The notes below the pieces were generated by a model. It saw nothing but the letters and a program-made list of their open reading frames with translations, made no database searches and was not told where the DNA came from. The position numbers and the translations under genes are program-made. 8,552 nt of DNA from Deltaproteobacteria bacterium (GTDB lineage Bacteria > Desulfobacterota > Deferrimicrobia > Deferrimicrobiales > Deferrimicrobiaceae). The stretch covers positions 3,418-11,969 of the forward strand of contig DOTC01000103.1 of the NCBI GenBank assembly GCA_003513855.1. Direction: 5' to 3'. Positions within the stretch are counted from its first letter, which is position 1. Each line of letters opens with the position of its first letter. Shown in pieces: positions 1-7,101 of this stretch.

Positions 1-86
1 AACCACTTCAGATAGTTCGCGTAATAGACGATCCCCATGGCATCGGTATCCGCGAAGAGCACCCGAACCGTGGCGACCTGCTCCAT
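1..86 (-). CDS. ybgC: YbgC/FadM-type acyl-CoA thioesterase, N-terminal fragment (cut by window edge)
   Basis: Only the first 28 codons are inside the window and the rest continues beyond base 1. The visible protein begins MEQVATVRVLFADTDAMG and goes on IVYYANYLKW. This is the signature start of hotdog-fold 4-hydroxybenzoyl-CoA thioesterase-like proteins of the YbgC family: a first beta strand, then D-T-D-x-x-G-I-V-Y and an A-x-Y-L helix start. D15 matches the catalytic Asp of E. coli YbgC (Asp18). Family members hydrolyse acyl-CoA or acyl-ACP thioesters in the cytosol, often near the inner membrane. The ATG lies 6 bp after the apgM-like stop (TAG GCAAGG ATG), with no clear, well-spaced Shine-Dalgarno, so translation probably depends on coupling to the upstream gene. 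Substrate cannot be told from this fragment. FadM-type long-chain thioesterase is the main alternative. Confidence 0.82.
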   Translation of the reverse strand, partial: MEQVATVRVLFADTDAMGIVYYANYLKW

Positions 87-92
87 CCTTGC

Positions 93-1310
93 CTACGCGT
101 TCTTTCCCGCGAGGAGATAATCGATAAGGCGCGTCCCGGCGTCCAGAAACTGGCCCGTCGCCTTCGCATCGGCCTCGGTGAACCGCTTGCCCGGGAAGGA
201 CGAAAGGCCTGTCGGTGCGGGATAAAAGATGAAAGGTACCGGCTCCTGGGAGTGGGTCCGGATGGCAACCGGGGTCGGATGATCGGGGAGAACCAGAACG
301 GTCAGGTCGCCTCCTTCCCTGGCGCGTGCGAGGATGGGGCCCACCATCTCCTCGTCGATCCGTTCGATGGCGCGGACCTTGTCCGGGGCGCTCCCGTTGT
401 GTCCCGCCTCATCGGGCGCCTCTACGTGGATGAGAACGAAGTCCTTGCTCTCGAGTTCCCGGAGGGCATACTCCGCCTTCCCCCGGAAATTCGTGTCGAT
501 GTACCCCGTGGCGCCGGGAACGCTCACCAAATCCAGCCCCGCATACACGCCGATCCCCCGGAGGAGATCGACGGCAGCCACGACCGAGCCTGTCAGTCCG
601 TATTTCTGTCCGAAGGTCTTCATTCTGGGGGCCTTCCCCTGGCCCCACAACCAGATGGAGTTCCCCGGCTGCTTGCCGGCCTCGACCCTCTTCCGGTTTA
701 CGGGGTGGTCCGCGAAGAGCTCCCTCGAAACCTCCATGAGCTCCAGGAGGAACTCCGCACCTTCCCCCTTCGGCAGGTACTCGGTGATGTTTTTCCCGTG
801 AAGGTCGTGGGGGGGCGTCGTCACAACGGCGTCGTTGCCGCCGGGCCATACCATGAGGTGCCTGTAGCTCACTCCCGGGTAAAAGCGTACGTTCCTGTCC
901 GCAACCGCCTCTTGGAGCGTGTGCAGGAGTTCGGCGGCCTCCCCGGTGCTGATGTGCCCCGCGGAAAAATCCTCCATTTCGGATTTCGCCCCGTGGTTCT
1001 TGAGGGCCACCACGTTGCACCGCACCGCCACGTCCTCTGTTCCGAGCTCCACGCCCATGGAAGCGGCCTCGAGCGGAGAGCGTCCCGTGTACACCTCCCG
1101 GGGATCGTACCCGATGATGCTCAGGTTCGACACGTCGCTTCCCGGGTACATATCTGCCGGGACCACCTGGACCAGCCCCAGTGATCCGTGGGAGGCCATG
1201 AAATCCATGTGAGGTTTGTTTGCCGTCTCCAGCGGGGTCATGTTCCCAAGGGAAGGGATCGGCCAGTCGGCCATCCCGTCGCCGATGAGAATGATGAATT
1301 TTCGAGCCAC
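93..1310 (-). CDS. apgM: ApgM-like protein of the alkaline phosphatase superfamily; proposed homoserine kinase
   Basis: A 405-residue protein of the archaeal-type cofactor-independent phosphoglycerate mutase family. The metal-centre residues expected of the superfamily are visible: D11 in IGDGMAD, S58 in PGSDVSNLSIIGYDP (the serine nucleophile region), D300 and H304 in EAPDEAGH, D343 and H344 in LPDHPTP, and H353 in RTHSQEPVPF. AAVDLLRGIGVYAGL (about 245-259) is also typical. In family terms it best fits the subgroup named 'proposed homoserine kinase', which replaces ThrB in genomes where it lies beside thrC and hom. Here it is directly downstream of both, and no GHMP-type thrB is seen. The likely role is therefore ATP-dependent formation of O-phosphohomoserine in the cytosol. 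A glycolytic 2-/3-phosphoglycerate mutase remains possible, because the catalytic set is intact for either. The start is GTG, backed by AAGGAG seven bases upstream and by the conserved K-F-I-I-L-I-G-D-G N-terminus. The gap to thrC is 12 bp. Confidence 0.9.
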   Translation of the reverse strand: MARKFIILIGDGMADWPIPSLGNMTPLETANKPHMDFMASHGSLGLVQVVPADMYPGSDVSNLSIIGYDPREVYTGRSPLEAASMGVELGTEDVAVRCNVVALKNHGAKSEMEDFSAGHISTGEAAELLHTLQEAVADRNVRFYPGVSYRHLMVWPGGNDAVVTTPPHDLHGKNITEYLPKGEGAEFLLELMEVSRELFADHPVNRKRVEAGKQPGNSIWLWGQGKAPRMKTFGQKYGLTGSVVAAVDLLRGIGVYAGLDLVSVPGATGYIDTNFRGKAEYALRELESKDFVLIHVEAPDEAGHNGSAPDKVRAIERIDEEMVGPILARAREGGDLTVLVLPDHPTPVAIRTHSQEPVPFIFYPAPTGLSSFPGKRFTEADAKATGQFLDAGTRLIDYLLAGKNA

Positions 1311-1317
1311 GCGGCCT

Positions 1318-1323
1318 CTCCTT
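1318..1323 (-). promoter_or_regulatory. Shine-Dalgarno for the apgM-like gene, touching the thrC stop codon
   Basis: AAGGAG on the minus strand ends seven bases before the GTG at 1308-1310, and its first A is the last base of the thrC TGA (1323-1325). It is the strongest ribosome site in the left part of the operon. It settles the GTG start and suggests that ribosomes terminating on thrC hand over to this gene. Confidence 0.75.
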
Positions 1324-2378
1324 CAGAAACCGAGGACTTTCAGAACCTCTGCCATGTCCGATGGTATGGTGACAGGTTCCACGGACTGGGCGATTGCGTT
1401 ATCCGGGTCCTTCAGACCGTGCCCGGTCAGGGTGCAGACGATCCGTTCCCCCTTGCGGAAAAACGACTCTCTTCCCAATTTTATCACGCCGGCGATCGAC
1501 GCTGCCGACGCAGGTTCGCAGAAAAGCCCCTCGGATTCGGCCACGAGCTTGTACGCCTCGAGGATTTCCGCGTCGCTGACCATTCGGATAAGACCTCCGG
1601 ACTCGTCCCGCGCGGCCTCGGCCTGCTTCCACGAAGCGGGATTCCCGATCCGTATGGCGGTAGCAACCGTCTCGGGCTTCCGGATCGGGTGTCCCCGGAC
1701 GATGGGAGCCGCACCCTCGGCCTGCCACCCCAGCATCCGGGGGAGGCGCGACGAACGGCCGGCCGCCTGGTACGCCTTGTACCCCTTCCAGTACGCGGTG
1801 ATGTTCCCTGCGTTTCCCACGGGGAGAACGTGGCAATCCGGCGCGTCCCCCAATGCGTCACAAATCTCGAATGCCGCGCTTTTCTGCCCTTCGATCCGGT
1901 ACGGGTTGACCGAGTTGACCAGGGTCACCGGGTACTTCTCCGAGATCTCCCGCACGAGCCCCAGCGCGTCGTCGAAGTTCCCGAGGATCTGTATGACCTG
2001 GGCGCCGTGGATCATCGCCTGGGACAGCTTTCCGTGGGCGATCTTTCCCTCCGGGATGAGGACATACGCCTTCATGCCCGCCCTTGCCGCATAGGCCGCC
2101 GCGGACGCGGACGTGTTCCCCGTGGACGCGCAGATGACGGAGTCCGCTCCTTCCGCCTTCGCCGCCGACACCGCCATCGTCATTCCGCGGTCCTTGAAGG
2201 ACCCGGTGGGATTGAGCCCCTCGTATTTCAGGTAGAGTTCCGTCCCGGGGGCGATGGACCGGGCCAGGGCCGGCGCGGGCACGAGCGGGGTGTTCCCCTC
2301 GAGAAGGGTCACGATGCACTCCTCGGGCACGGCCGGCATGAGGTCGCGGTACCTGCGAACGATTCCTTTCCAGGGCAT
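1323..2378 (-). CDS. thrC: Threonine synthase
   Basis: A PLP-dependent fold-type II enzyme converting O-phospho-L-homoserine to L-threonine, the last step of the pathway. With the start given here it has 351 residues. It begins MPWKGIVRRYRDLMP, followed by LLEGNTPLVPA, which is the usual opening of this threonine synthase class. The PLP lysine is in NPTGSFKDRGMT (K62 from this start). STGNTSAS contacts the cofactor, PVGNAGNITAYWKGY holds the phosphate-binding loop, and TLTGHGLKDPDNA lies near the C-terminus. An in-frame ATG six codons upstream (2394-2396) lies only 3 bp after the hom stop but has no Shine-Dalgarno. The chosen ATG has AGGA eight bases upstream and matches the family N-terminus. 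The longer form (to 2396, 357 residues) is the alternative. The gene lies between hom and the apgM-like gene in one operon. The product is cytosolic. Confidence 0.95.
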   Translation of the reverse strand: MPWKGIVRRYRDLMPAVPEECIVTLLEGNTPLVPAPALARSIAPGTELYLKYEGLNPTGSFKDRGMTMAVSAAKAEGADSVICASTGNTSASAAAYAARAGMKAYVLIPEGKIAHGKLSQAMIHGAQVIQILGNFDDALGLVREISEKYPVTLVNSVNPYRIEGQKSAAFEICDALGDAPDCHVLPVGNAGNITAYWKGYKAYQAAGRSSRLPRMLGWQAEGAAPIVRGHPIRKPETVATAIRIGNPASWKQAEAARDESGGLIRMVSDAEILEAYKLVAESEGLFCEPASAASIAGVIKLGRESFFRKGERIVCTLTGHGLKDPDNAIAQSVEPVTIPSDMAEVLKVLGF

Positions 2379-2386
2379 GAGAAGGT

Positions 2387-2390
2387 TCCT
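2387..2390 (-). promoter_or_regulatory. Probable Shine-Dalgarno deciding the thrC start
   Basis: AGGA on the minus strand is separated by eight bases from the ATG at 2376-2378. It lies inside the short stretch that would be coding if the earlier ATG at 2394-2396 were used. That earlier ATG is preceded by AACCTGTAACCC, which offers no purine-rich site. The evidence is modest because the motif is only four bases. Confidence 0.5.
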
Positions 2391-2399
2391 GATCATGGG

Positions 2400-3722
2400 T
2401 TACAGGTTGTTTTCGATCCGGATCATGCGGGTCCGGTCGAGGACTACGGGGAGCCGGTCCGTCTCCTCGAGGGCGGCGCGCATGTCCTTCTCCTTCGCGT
2501 GGTGGGTCACGATGAAGATCGCGACGGCGCTCTCCTTCCGTCGCCCTTTCTGGATGACGGAGGAGATGCTGATCTGGTGGCTTCCGAGGACTCCGGCGAT
2601 CTTGGACAGGACACCCGGCTTGTCGATCACCCGGAATCGAAGGTAATGCTCGGAGTCCACGTCCGTGAAGGGGGAAACCGTGGTTCCTTTCCCGGCGAGA
2701 TGGTCGTGATACCCGCTTGCCGGAATCCGTCCGGAGACCCCCTTCCGGATGTTGCGCGCGATCTCGATCACGTCGCTCACCACCGCCGATGCGGTCGGAA
2801 GCTTTCCGGCCCCCTGCCCGTAATACAGCGATGATCCGACGAAGTCGCCCTTCACATAGATCGCATTGAAGGAACCGCCGACTGTGGCCAGCAGGTGGTC
2901 GGAAGGGATCATCGTCGGGTGCACGTGCACCTCGATGCCGTTCCCCGTCTGTTTCGCGATGGCGAGCAGCTTGATCGTGTAACCGAACTCGCGGGCGAAT
3001 CCGATGTCCTGGGCGGATATGTCGCGGATCCCCTCGACGTAGATCTTTTCTAGGGGAACGGTCCCTCCCGTTGCGAGCCACACGAGAATGGAAAGCTTGT
3101 GGGCGGAGTCGATCCCGTCCACGTCGAAAGACGGGTCCGCCTCCGCAAGTCCGATCGATTGCGCCTCCGCCAGGACGTCCGCAAACTCCTTGCCCTCATT
3201 GGTCATCCGGCTGAGGATGTAGTTGCACGTCCCGTTGATGATCCCGTAGACCTCGTTGATCCGGTTGGCGGCAAGTCCCTCCCGCATTGCCCGGATGATG
3301 GGGATCCCCCCCCCGACGCTGGCCTCGAATCCGATGTCCACCCCGGCGGCGGTCACCGCTTTGCTGATTTCCTCGCCGTGCTCAGCCAGGAGCGCCTTGT
3401 TCGCCGTGACGACGGATTTCCCCTGCCGGATCGCTTCGAACAGGAAATCCCTGGCGTCGGTTTTCCCCCCGACCAGCTCGACCACGATGTGGACGGCCGG
3501 GTCCCGGATCACTTGGAAGCCGTCTGTGGTCAGCAACCCGTCGGGAAGCGGCACCCCCCGGTCGCGCTCGATGTCGAGATCGGCGACCTGCACCAGGCGG
3601 ATGGGGGCACCCACCCGCCGACGAAGAAGCTCGGCGTTTTCCAGGAGGAGCTTGGCGGTCCCCGAGCCCACGGTCCCGAAGCCGATGATCCCTACTCCGA
3701 TCTCCCGGGTCGCCCCGGTCAT
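2400..3722 (-). CDS. hom: Homoserine dehydrogenase with C-terminal ACT domain
   Basis: A 440-residue NAD(P)H-dependent enzyme reducing L-aspartate 4-semialdehyde to L-homoserine, the branch point to threonine and methionine. It is a monofunctional Hom, not fused to aspartate kinase. Residues 8-19 hold the Rossmann motif [19 protein letters not shown] (106-113) carries the catalytic lysine K109. ASVGGGIPI (134-142) and NGTCNYIL (163-170) are family hallmarks. [19 protein letters not shown] (191-209) holds the substrate and catalytic residues E194, D205 and K209. Residues about 360-434 form an ACT domain starting [19 protein letters not shown], the usual site for threonine feedback inhibition, so control is likely allosteric. 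The ATG overlaps the upstream aminotransferase stop by 4 bp (ATGA). AAGGTGAGG five bases upstream is a good ribosome site. The length is normal for the family. Confidence 0.97.
   Translation of the reverse strand: MTGATREIGVGIIGFGTVGSGTAKLLLENAELLRRRVGAPIRLVQVADLDIERDRGVPLPDGLLTTDGFQVIRDPAVHIVVELVGGKTDARDFLFEAIRQGKSVVTANKALLAEHGEEISKAVTAAGVDIGFEASVGGGIPIIRAMREGLAANRINEVYGIINGTCNYILSRMTNEGKEFADVLAEAQSIGLAEADPSFDVDGIDSAHKLSILVWLATGGTVPLEKIYVEGIRDISAQDIGFAREFGYTIKLLAIAKQTGNGIEVHVHPTMIPSDHLLATVGGSFNAIYVKGDFVGSSLYYGQGAGKLPTASAVVSDVIEIARNIRKGVSGRIPASGYHDHLAGKGTTVSPFTDVDSEHYLRFRVIDKPGVLSKIAGVLGSHQISISSVIQKGRRKESAVAIFIVTHHAKEKDMRAALEETDRLPVVLDRTRMIRIENNL
3306..3314 (-). repeat. Nine-base G homopolymer inside hom
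   Basis: Nine consecutive C on the plus strand read as GGG GGG GGG on the coding strand, encoding G137-G139 of the conserved SVGGGIPI motif of homoserine dehydrogenase. The frame is intact here. Other glycine codons in this operon are mixed, so an unbroken run is noticeable and could slip in replication or be misread in sequencing. Confidence 0.9.
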
Positions 3723-4915
3723 CGGACCCTCACCTTGACGGGAGCCTGCAAGATGGCCTTCGTCCCGCGGATCGCCTGACGTATCCTGTGCTCATTCTCC
3801 ACCAGGGCGAACCGTACGAACCCCTCCCCGTGCTCCCCGAAGCCGAACCCCGGGGAGACGGCTACTTTCCCCTTGGTCAACAGAAACTTGGAGAACTCGA
3901 CGGATCCCATCGCCCGGAAAGGCTCCGGGATAGGGGCCCAGACGAACATCGTTCCTTGGGGTTTCGGAAAATCCCAGCCGATCCGTGCGAATCCGTCCAC
4001 CAGGCAATCTCTCCGCTTCCGGTACACTTCCACCGCTTCCTCCACCACGCGGTACGGGCCGTTCAGGGCTACCGTGGACGCAACCTGGATCGCCTGGAAC
4101 ATCCCGTAGTCGAGGTAGCTCTTGATGCGGGTCAGGGCTCCCACCATGTGCCTGTTCCCGACGACAAACCCGACGCGCCACCCGGGCATCGAGTATCCTT
4201 TCGACATGGAGTACAGCTCCACGGCCACGTCCTTCGCCCCGGGGACTTGCAGAATGGAAGGGGCCTTGTACCCGTCGAAGACGAGGTCGGCGTAGGCCAG
4301 GTCGTGAACCACGAGGAGTTCATGCTCTTTCGCGAACTCCACGATGCGCCGGAAGAAGTCGAGATCCACGACCTCCGTCGTCGGGTTGTGCGGGAAGGAA
4401 ATGATCAGGAGCTTCGGCTTGGGCCAGATGGTTTTCATCGCCCGCCGGGTCCGATCCAGGAAGTCCCCCTCCCCGCTGGTGAGCGAGATCGACCGCACGT
4501 CCGCATTCGCGATGATCACGGAGTAGGCGTGGATCGGATAGGTGGGGTTCGGCACCAGGGCGATGTCGCCGGGCCCCATGACAGCCAGAACGAGGTGGGA
4601 CAGCCCTTCCTTGGCTCCGATGGTGGCGATCGCCTCCGTGTCCGGATCAAGCTCCACGTGGAATTTCCTCTTGTACCAGTTGCAGATGGCAAGCCGGAGC
4701 TTCGGGATCCCCCGCGAGGCGGAGTAGCGGTGGTTCCGGGGGTTCCGGGAGGCCTCGATCAGCTTGTCGACGATGTGCTTCGGTGTCGGAAGATCCGGGT
4801 TTCCCATCCCGAGATCGATGATATCCTCGCCCGCCTTCCGCATCTTCGCCTTGAGGTCGGTCACAACGGCCAGGACGTAGGGGGGAAGCCGCTTGATCCG
4901 TGGGAATTCCTCCAT
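3719..4915 (-). CDS. alaC: Class I/II aminotransferase, AlaC-like (glutamate-pyruvate type)
   Basis: A 398-residue PLP-dependent fold-type I aminotransferase, very close to E. coli AlaC in remembered sequence: RIKRLPPYV at the start, [12 protein letters not shown] (30-41), [41 protein letters not shown] with N177, [19 protein letters not shown] with D205 and Y208, [15 protein letters not shown] with the PLP lysine K239 and R247, and [10 protein letters not shown] with R368 for the substrate carboxylate. AlaC makes alanine from pyruvate and glutamate. As first gene of a threonine operon it could also act on aspartate/oxaloacetate and feed the aspartate family, which the sequence cannot decide. 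LL-diaminopimelate aminotransferase is a related but less likely alternative. The ATG at 4913-4915 is chosen because AGGAG lies seven bases upstream. A longer reading from a TTG at 4973-4975 would begin on the promoter -35 box and adds 20 residues unlike the family. Its stop overlaps the hom start. Confidence 0.92.
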   Translation of the reverse strand: MEEFPRIKRLPPYVLAVVTDLKAKMRKAGEDIIDLGMGNPDLPTPKHIVDKLIEASRNPRNHRYSASRGIPKLRLAICNWYKRKFHVELDPDTEAIATIGAKEGLSHLVLAVMGPGDIALVPNPTYPIHAYSVIIANADVRSISLTSGEGDFLDRTRRAMKTIWPKPKLLIISFPHNPTTEVVDLDFFRRIVEFAKEHELLVVHDLAYADLVFDGYKAPSILQVPGAKDVAVELYSMSKGYSMPGWRVGFVVGNRHMVGALTRIKSYLDYGMFQAIQVASTVALNGPYRVVEEAVEVYRKRRDCLVDGFARIGWDFPKPQGTMFVWAPIPEPFRAMGSVEFSKFLLTKGKVAVSPGFGFGEHGEGFVRFALVENEHRIRQAIRGTKAILQAPVKVRVR

Positions 4916-4922
4916 GGTCGGT

Positions 4923-4927
4923 CTCCT
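4923..4927 (-). promoter_or_regulatory. Shine-Dalgarno deciding the aminotransferase start
   Basis: AGGAG on the minus strand with seven bases (ACCGACC-type spacer) before the ATG at 4913-4915. It supports the shorter 398-residue product rather than the TTG-initiated extension. Confidence 0.8.
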
Positions 4928-4946
4928 GAGGAAGTGTAAACAAGAT

Positions 4947-4975
4947 ATGCTAATGAATCTGGACGGGTAAGTCAA
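4947..4975 (-). promoter_or_regulatory. Predicted sigma70-type promoter of the threonine operon
   Basis: On the minus strand TTGACT (4970-4975, five of six matches to the -35 consensus) is followed after exactly 17 bp by TAGCAT (4947-4952, four of six matches to the -10 consensus). Transcription would start near 4940, giving a leader of about 25 nt before the aminotransferase ATG. The local sequence is AT-richer than the rest of the window. This is too short for a Thr-rich leader peptide and attenuator of the E. coli thr type, so control, if any, would be at the promoter or by feedback on Hom. The rest of this 99-bp gap (4976-5014) holds only a weak interrupted inverted repeat (GAGGG...CCCTC) without a T run, which I do not call a terminator. 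Confidence 0.6.
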
Positions 4976-5014
4976 TTTCGGCAGAGGGAATTCCGGCTTC
5001 GGGAAGGTCCCCTC

Positions 5015-7099
5015 CTACTCCCAGGCGCTGGCGGACGCGTCCTTGCGCTCCAGCCAGCCTTTCACCCCCTCATGCTCGGGATCGGAAAGATCCGGATCCC
5101 GCTCCAGAAGCATGATGGCGATCTCCCGGGACCTCGCGAGGATCCGGGCGTCCCGGACGATGTCGGAAAAGACAAGATCGGGGATGCCGGATTGCCGCAC
5201 GCCGGCGAAATCCCCGGGTCCCCGGATCTTCAGGTCCTCCTCGGCGATCCGGAAGCCGTCGTTCGTCCTCTCCATCACGGAGAGGCGCGCCGCCGCATCC
5301 TCCCCCTGTTCTCCCCCGACCATCAGGAGGCAGACGGAAGGCCGGCTTCCCCTCCCCACGCGACCGCGGAGCTGGTGAAGCTGGGACAGACCGAACCGTT
5401 CGGCGTGCTCCACCATCATGACGGTGGCTTCCGGAACGTCCACACCCACCTCCACGACCGTCGTGGAGACAAGGATCCGGATCTCCCCCTTCTGGAAGCG
5501 ACGCATCACGGATTCCTTTTCGTCGGGTTTCATCCGGCCGTGCAGGAGTCCGACTCCGGTATCGGGAAAGGCCTCCCGGACGCGTTCGTACGTTCTCCTG
5601 GCGTCCCGCAGCGTCAGCGTTTCCGACTCTTCCACGAGAGGAAGGATGATGTATGCCTGCCCTCCCGCCAGCAGCTCCTTTCGGACTCTTTCCCAGGCCT
5701 TGTTTCTCTTTCCCTCCGCGACCACCGCGGTCTCCACCGGTTTCCTTCCCGGCGGCATCTCGTCGATGACGGAAACGTCGAGGTCTCCGTACAGGGTCAT
5801 CGCCAGGGTGCGGGGGATCGGCGTCGCGGTCATCACGAGAAGATGGGGGGACATCCTCCCTTTCCCCCGAAGGGCCGCCCGCTGCAGGACACCGAACCGG
5901 TGCTGCTCGTCGATGATCCCCAGGGCCATCTCCCGGAACTCGACCCCCTCCTGGATGATGGCATGGGTTCCGATCACCACGTCCGCGATCCCTTCCCGGA
6001 TCTCCTCCCGCGCCTTTTCCCTCTTCGGTGCGGAAAGAGAGGAGGTGAGAAGGACGATCCGGACCGGAAGGCCTTCACACAGTATGGAAAACCGGTTGTA
6101 ATGCTGTTCCGCGAGGATCTCGGTGGGAGCCATGAGTGCCGTTTGCACCCCTTTCCGCCAGGCCACCATCGCCGCAACCCAGGCGACGATGGTTTTCCCG
6201 CTCCCCACATCCCCTTGCAGCAGACGGTGCATCGGGTGAGGGAGTGACATGTCCTTCAGAATCTCGTTCAGGACACGTCGCTGCGCGTCCGTCAGCCGGA
6301 AAGGGAGCCTTCTCTTGATCTCCGCCACGATTTCCCTGTCCCACGGCAAGGGCTCCGCGACCTCCTTCATCACGCCGGACCGTCGCCTCGCCAGGACCCA
6401 CTGGATGTAGAACAGCTCCCCGAAGATGAGGCGCTGCTGGGGAGGCGAGGAAAAGGAGAGGAGCGTTTCCGCGTCCGCCTCCGTAGGGGGGAAGTGCAGC
6501 GTCTCGAGCGACTCGTGGACGGGAGGAACGTCGGCCGCATCCAGGATCCACCGGGGGAAGATCTCCTTCTCCGTCGAGGCGTACTTCCTCACGACTTCCC
6601 ACTGGATCTTCCGGAGCGTGCGCGGGGGAATCCCCTCGACAACGGGGTACACCGGAACGATCCGCCCCATGTTCACGGGATCGCTTTCGTCCGCCGCCGC
6701 AAGAATCTCGGGATGGTGCATCTCCAGCCGGAACTGGAAGAGCCGGACCGGCCCGCACAGGACCGCGGTTTCGCCCACCCGGAACCGTTCCGCGAGCGAT
6801 GGCCGGTAGTGAAACCATTTGGCGGAGAGACGCCCGGTTCCATCGGAGAGGACCACCTCGAACAGGCGCCTTCCTCCCCACCCCCTTCCGCCGCCGCGCA
6901 CCCCCAGAACCTGCCCTTTCACGGGAACGGTCATCCCGGGCTTGACCGACCGCAGGGGAACGATCCGCCTCCGGTCCTCGTACCCTTTCGGGAAGAAGAA
7001 GAGGGCGTCGTGCGGGGTCCGGATGCCGCGGGCGGCGAGCTTCTCGGCGAGCCGTGGACCCACCCCCTTGACGTACTGGATGGAGGAAGGCCCCGACAC
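5015..7099 (-). CDS. recG: ATP-dependent DNA helicase RecG
   Basis: A 694-residue superfamily 2 helicase, about the length of E. coli RecG. It remodels stalled replication forks, R-loops and Holliday junctions. It opens directly with the helix-hairpin-helix-like SIQYVKGVGPRLAEKLAARG and FFPKGYEDRR. Next comes the OB-fold wedge domain (about 50-140, with LSDGTGRLSAKWFHYRP), then the motor: Walker A GDVGSGKT (296-303), PTEILAEQH, DEQH box (397-400), TATPIPRTLA (424-433), STTVVEVGVDVPEA and QLRGRVGRG (576-584). The C-terminal TRG-like region has EEDLKIRGPGDFAGVRQSG (620-638). A Gly/Arg-rich loop at 67-78 (VRGGGRGWGGRR) interrupts the wedge beta strands. The start is GTG, two bases after the carB stop. 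AGGAG lies 12 bases upstream, rather far, so coupling to carB translation is likely. It lacks the roughly 100-residue N-terminal extension that some RecG have. Confidence 0.97.
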   Translation of the reverse strand: MSGPSSIQYVKGVGPRLAEKLAARGIRTPHDALFFFPKGYEDRRRIVPLRSVKPGMTVPVKGQVLGVRGGGRGWGGRRLFEVVLSDGTGRLSAKWFHYRPSLAERFRVGETAVLCGPVRLFQFRLEMHHPEILAAADESDPVNMGRIVPVYPVVEGIPPRTLRKIQWEVVRKYASTEKEIFPRWILDAADVPPVHESLETLHFPPTEADAETLLSFSSPPQQRLIFGELFYIQWVLARRRSGVMKEVAEPLPWDREIVAEIKRRLPFRLTDAQRRVLNEILKDMSLPHPMHRLLQGDVGSGKTIVAWVAAMVAWRKGVQTALMAPTEILAEQHYNRFSILCEGLPVRIVLLTSSLSAPKREKAREEIREGIADVVIGTHAIIQEGVEFREMALGIIDEQHRFGVLQRAALRGKGRMSPHLLVMTATPIPRTLAMTLYGDLDVSVIDEMPPGRKPVETAVVAEGKRNKAWERVRKELLAGGQAYIILPLVEESETLTLRDARRTYERVREAFPDTGVGLLHGRMKPDEKESVMRRFQKGEIRILVSTTVVEVGVDVPEATVMMVEHAERFGLSQLHQLRGRVGRGSRPSVCLLMVGGEQGEDAAARLSVMERTNDGFRIAEEDLKIRGPGDFAGVRQSGIPDLVFSDIVRDARILARSREIAIMLLERDPDLSDPEHEGVKGWLERKDASASAWE

Positions 7100-7101
7100 C
7101 C

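Noticed and set aside
252..1184. A 310-codon plus-strand frame antisense to the apgM-like gene
   Set aside because: It lies completely within a gene with intact catalytic motifs on the other strand, and it has no ribosome site or domain of its own.
1188..2834. A 548-codon open frame on the plus strand, antisense to thrC and hom
   Set aside because: It is a shadow of high-GC coding sequence on the other strand. Its translation is Arg/Gly/Asp/Pro-rich low-complexity without a recognisable domain, and the opposite frames carry clear hom and thrC motifs.
1858..3081. A 407-codon minus-strand frame within hom and thrC
   Set aside because: It is out of frame with the two genes and its product is Arg/Pro/Gly-rich without motifs. 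It is the GC-driven alternative frame.
4976..5014. Possible terminator for recG (GAGGG...TTCC...GGAA...CCCTC)
   Set aside because: The stem is interrupted by an internal loop and no T run follows, so it does not meet the pattern of an intrinsic terminator.
5072..6247. A 391-codon plus-strand frame antisense to recG
   Set aside because: It is a mirror of the recG helicase domain. The translation is His/Asp/Pro-rich and has no family features.
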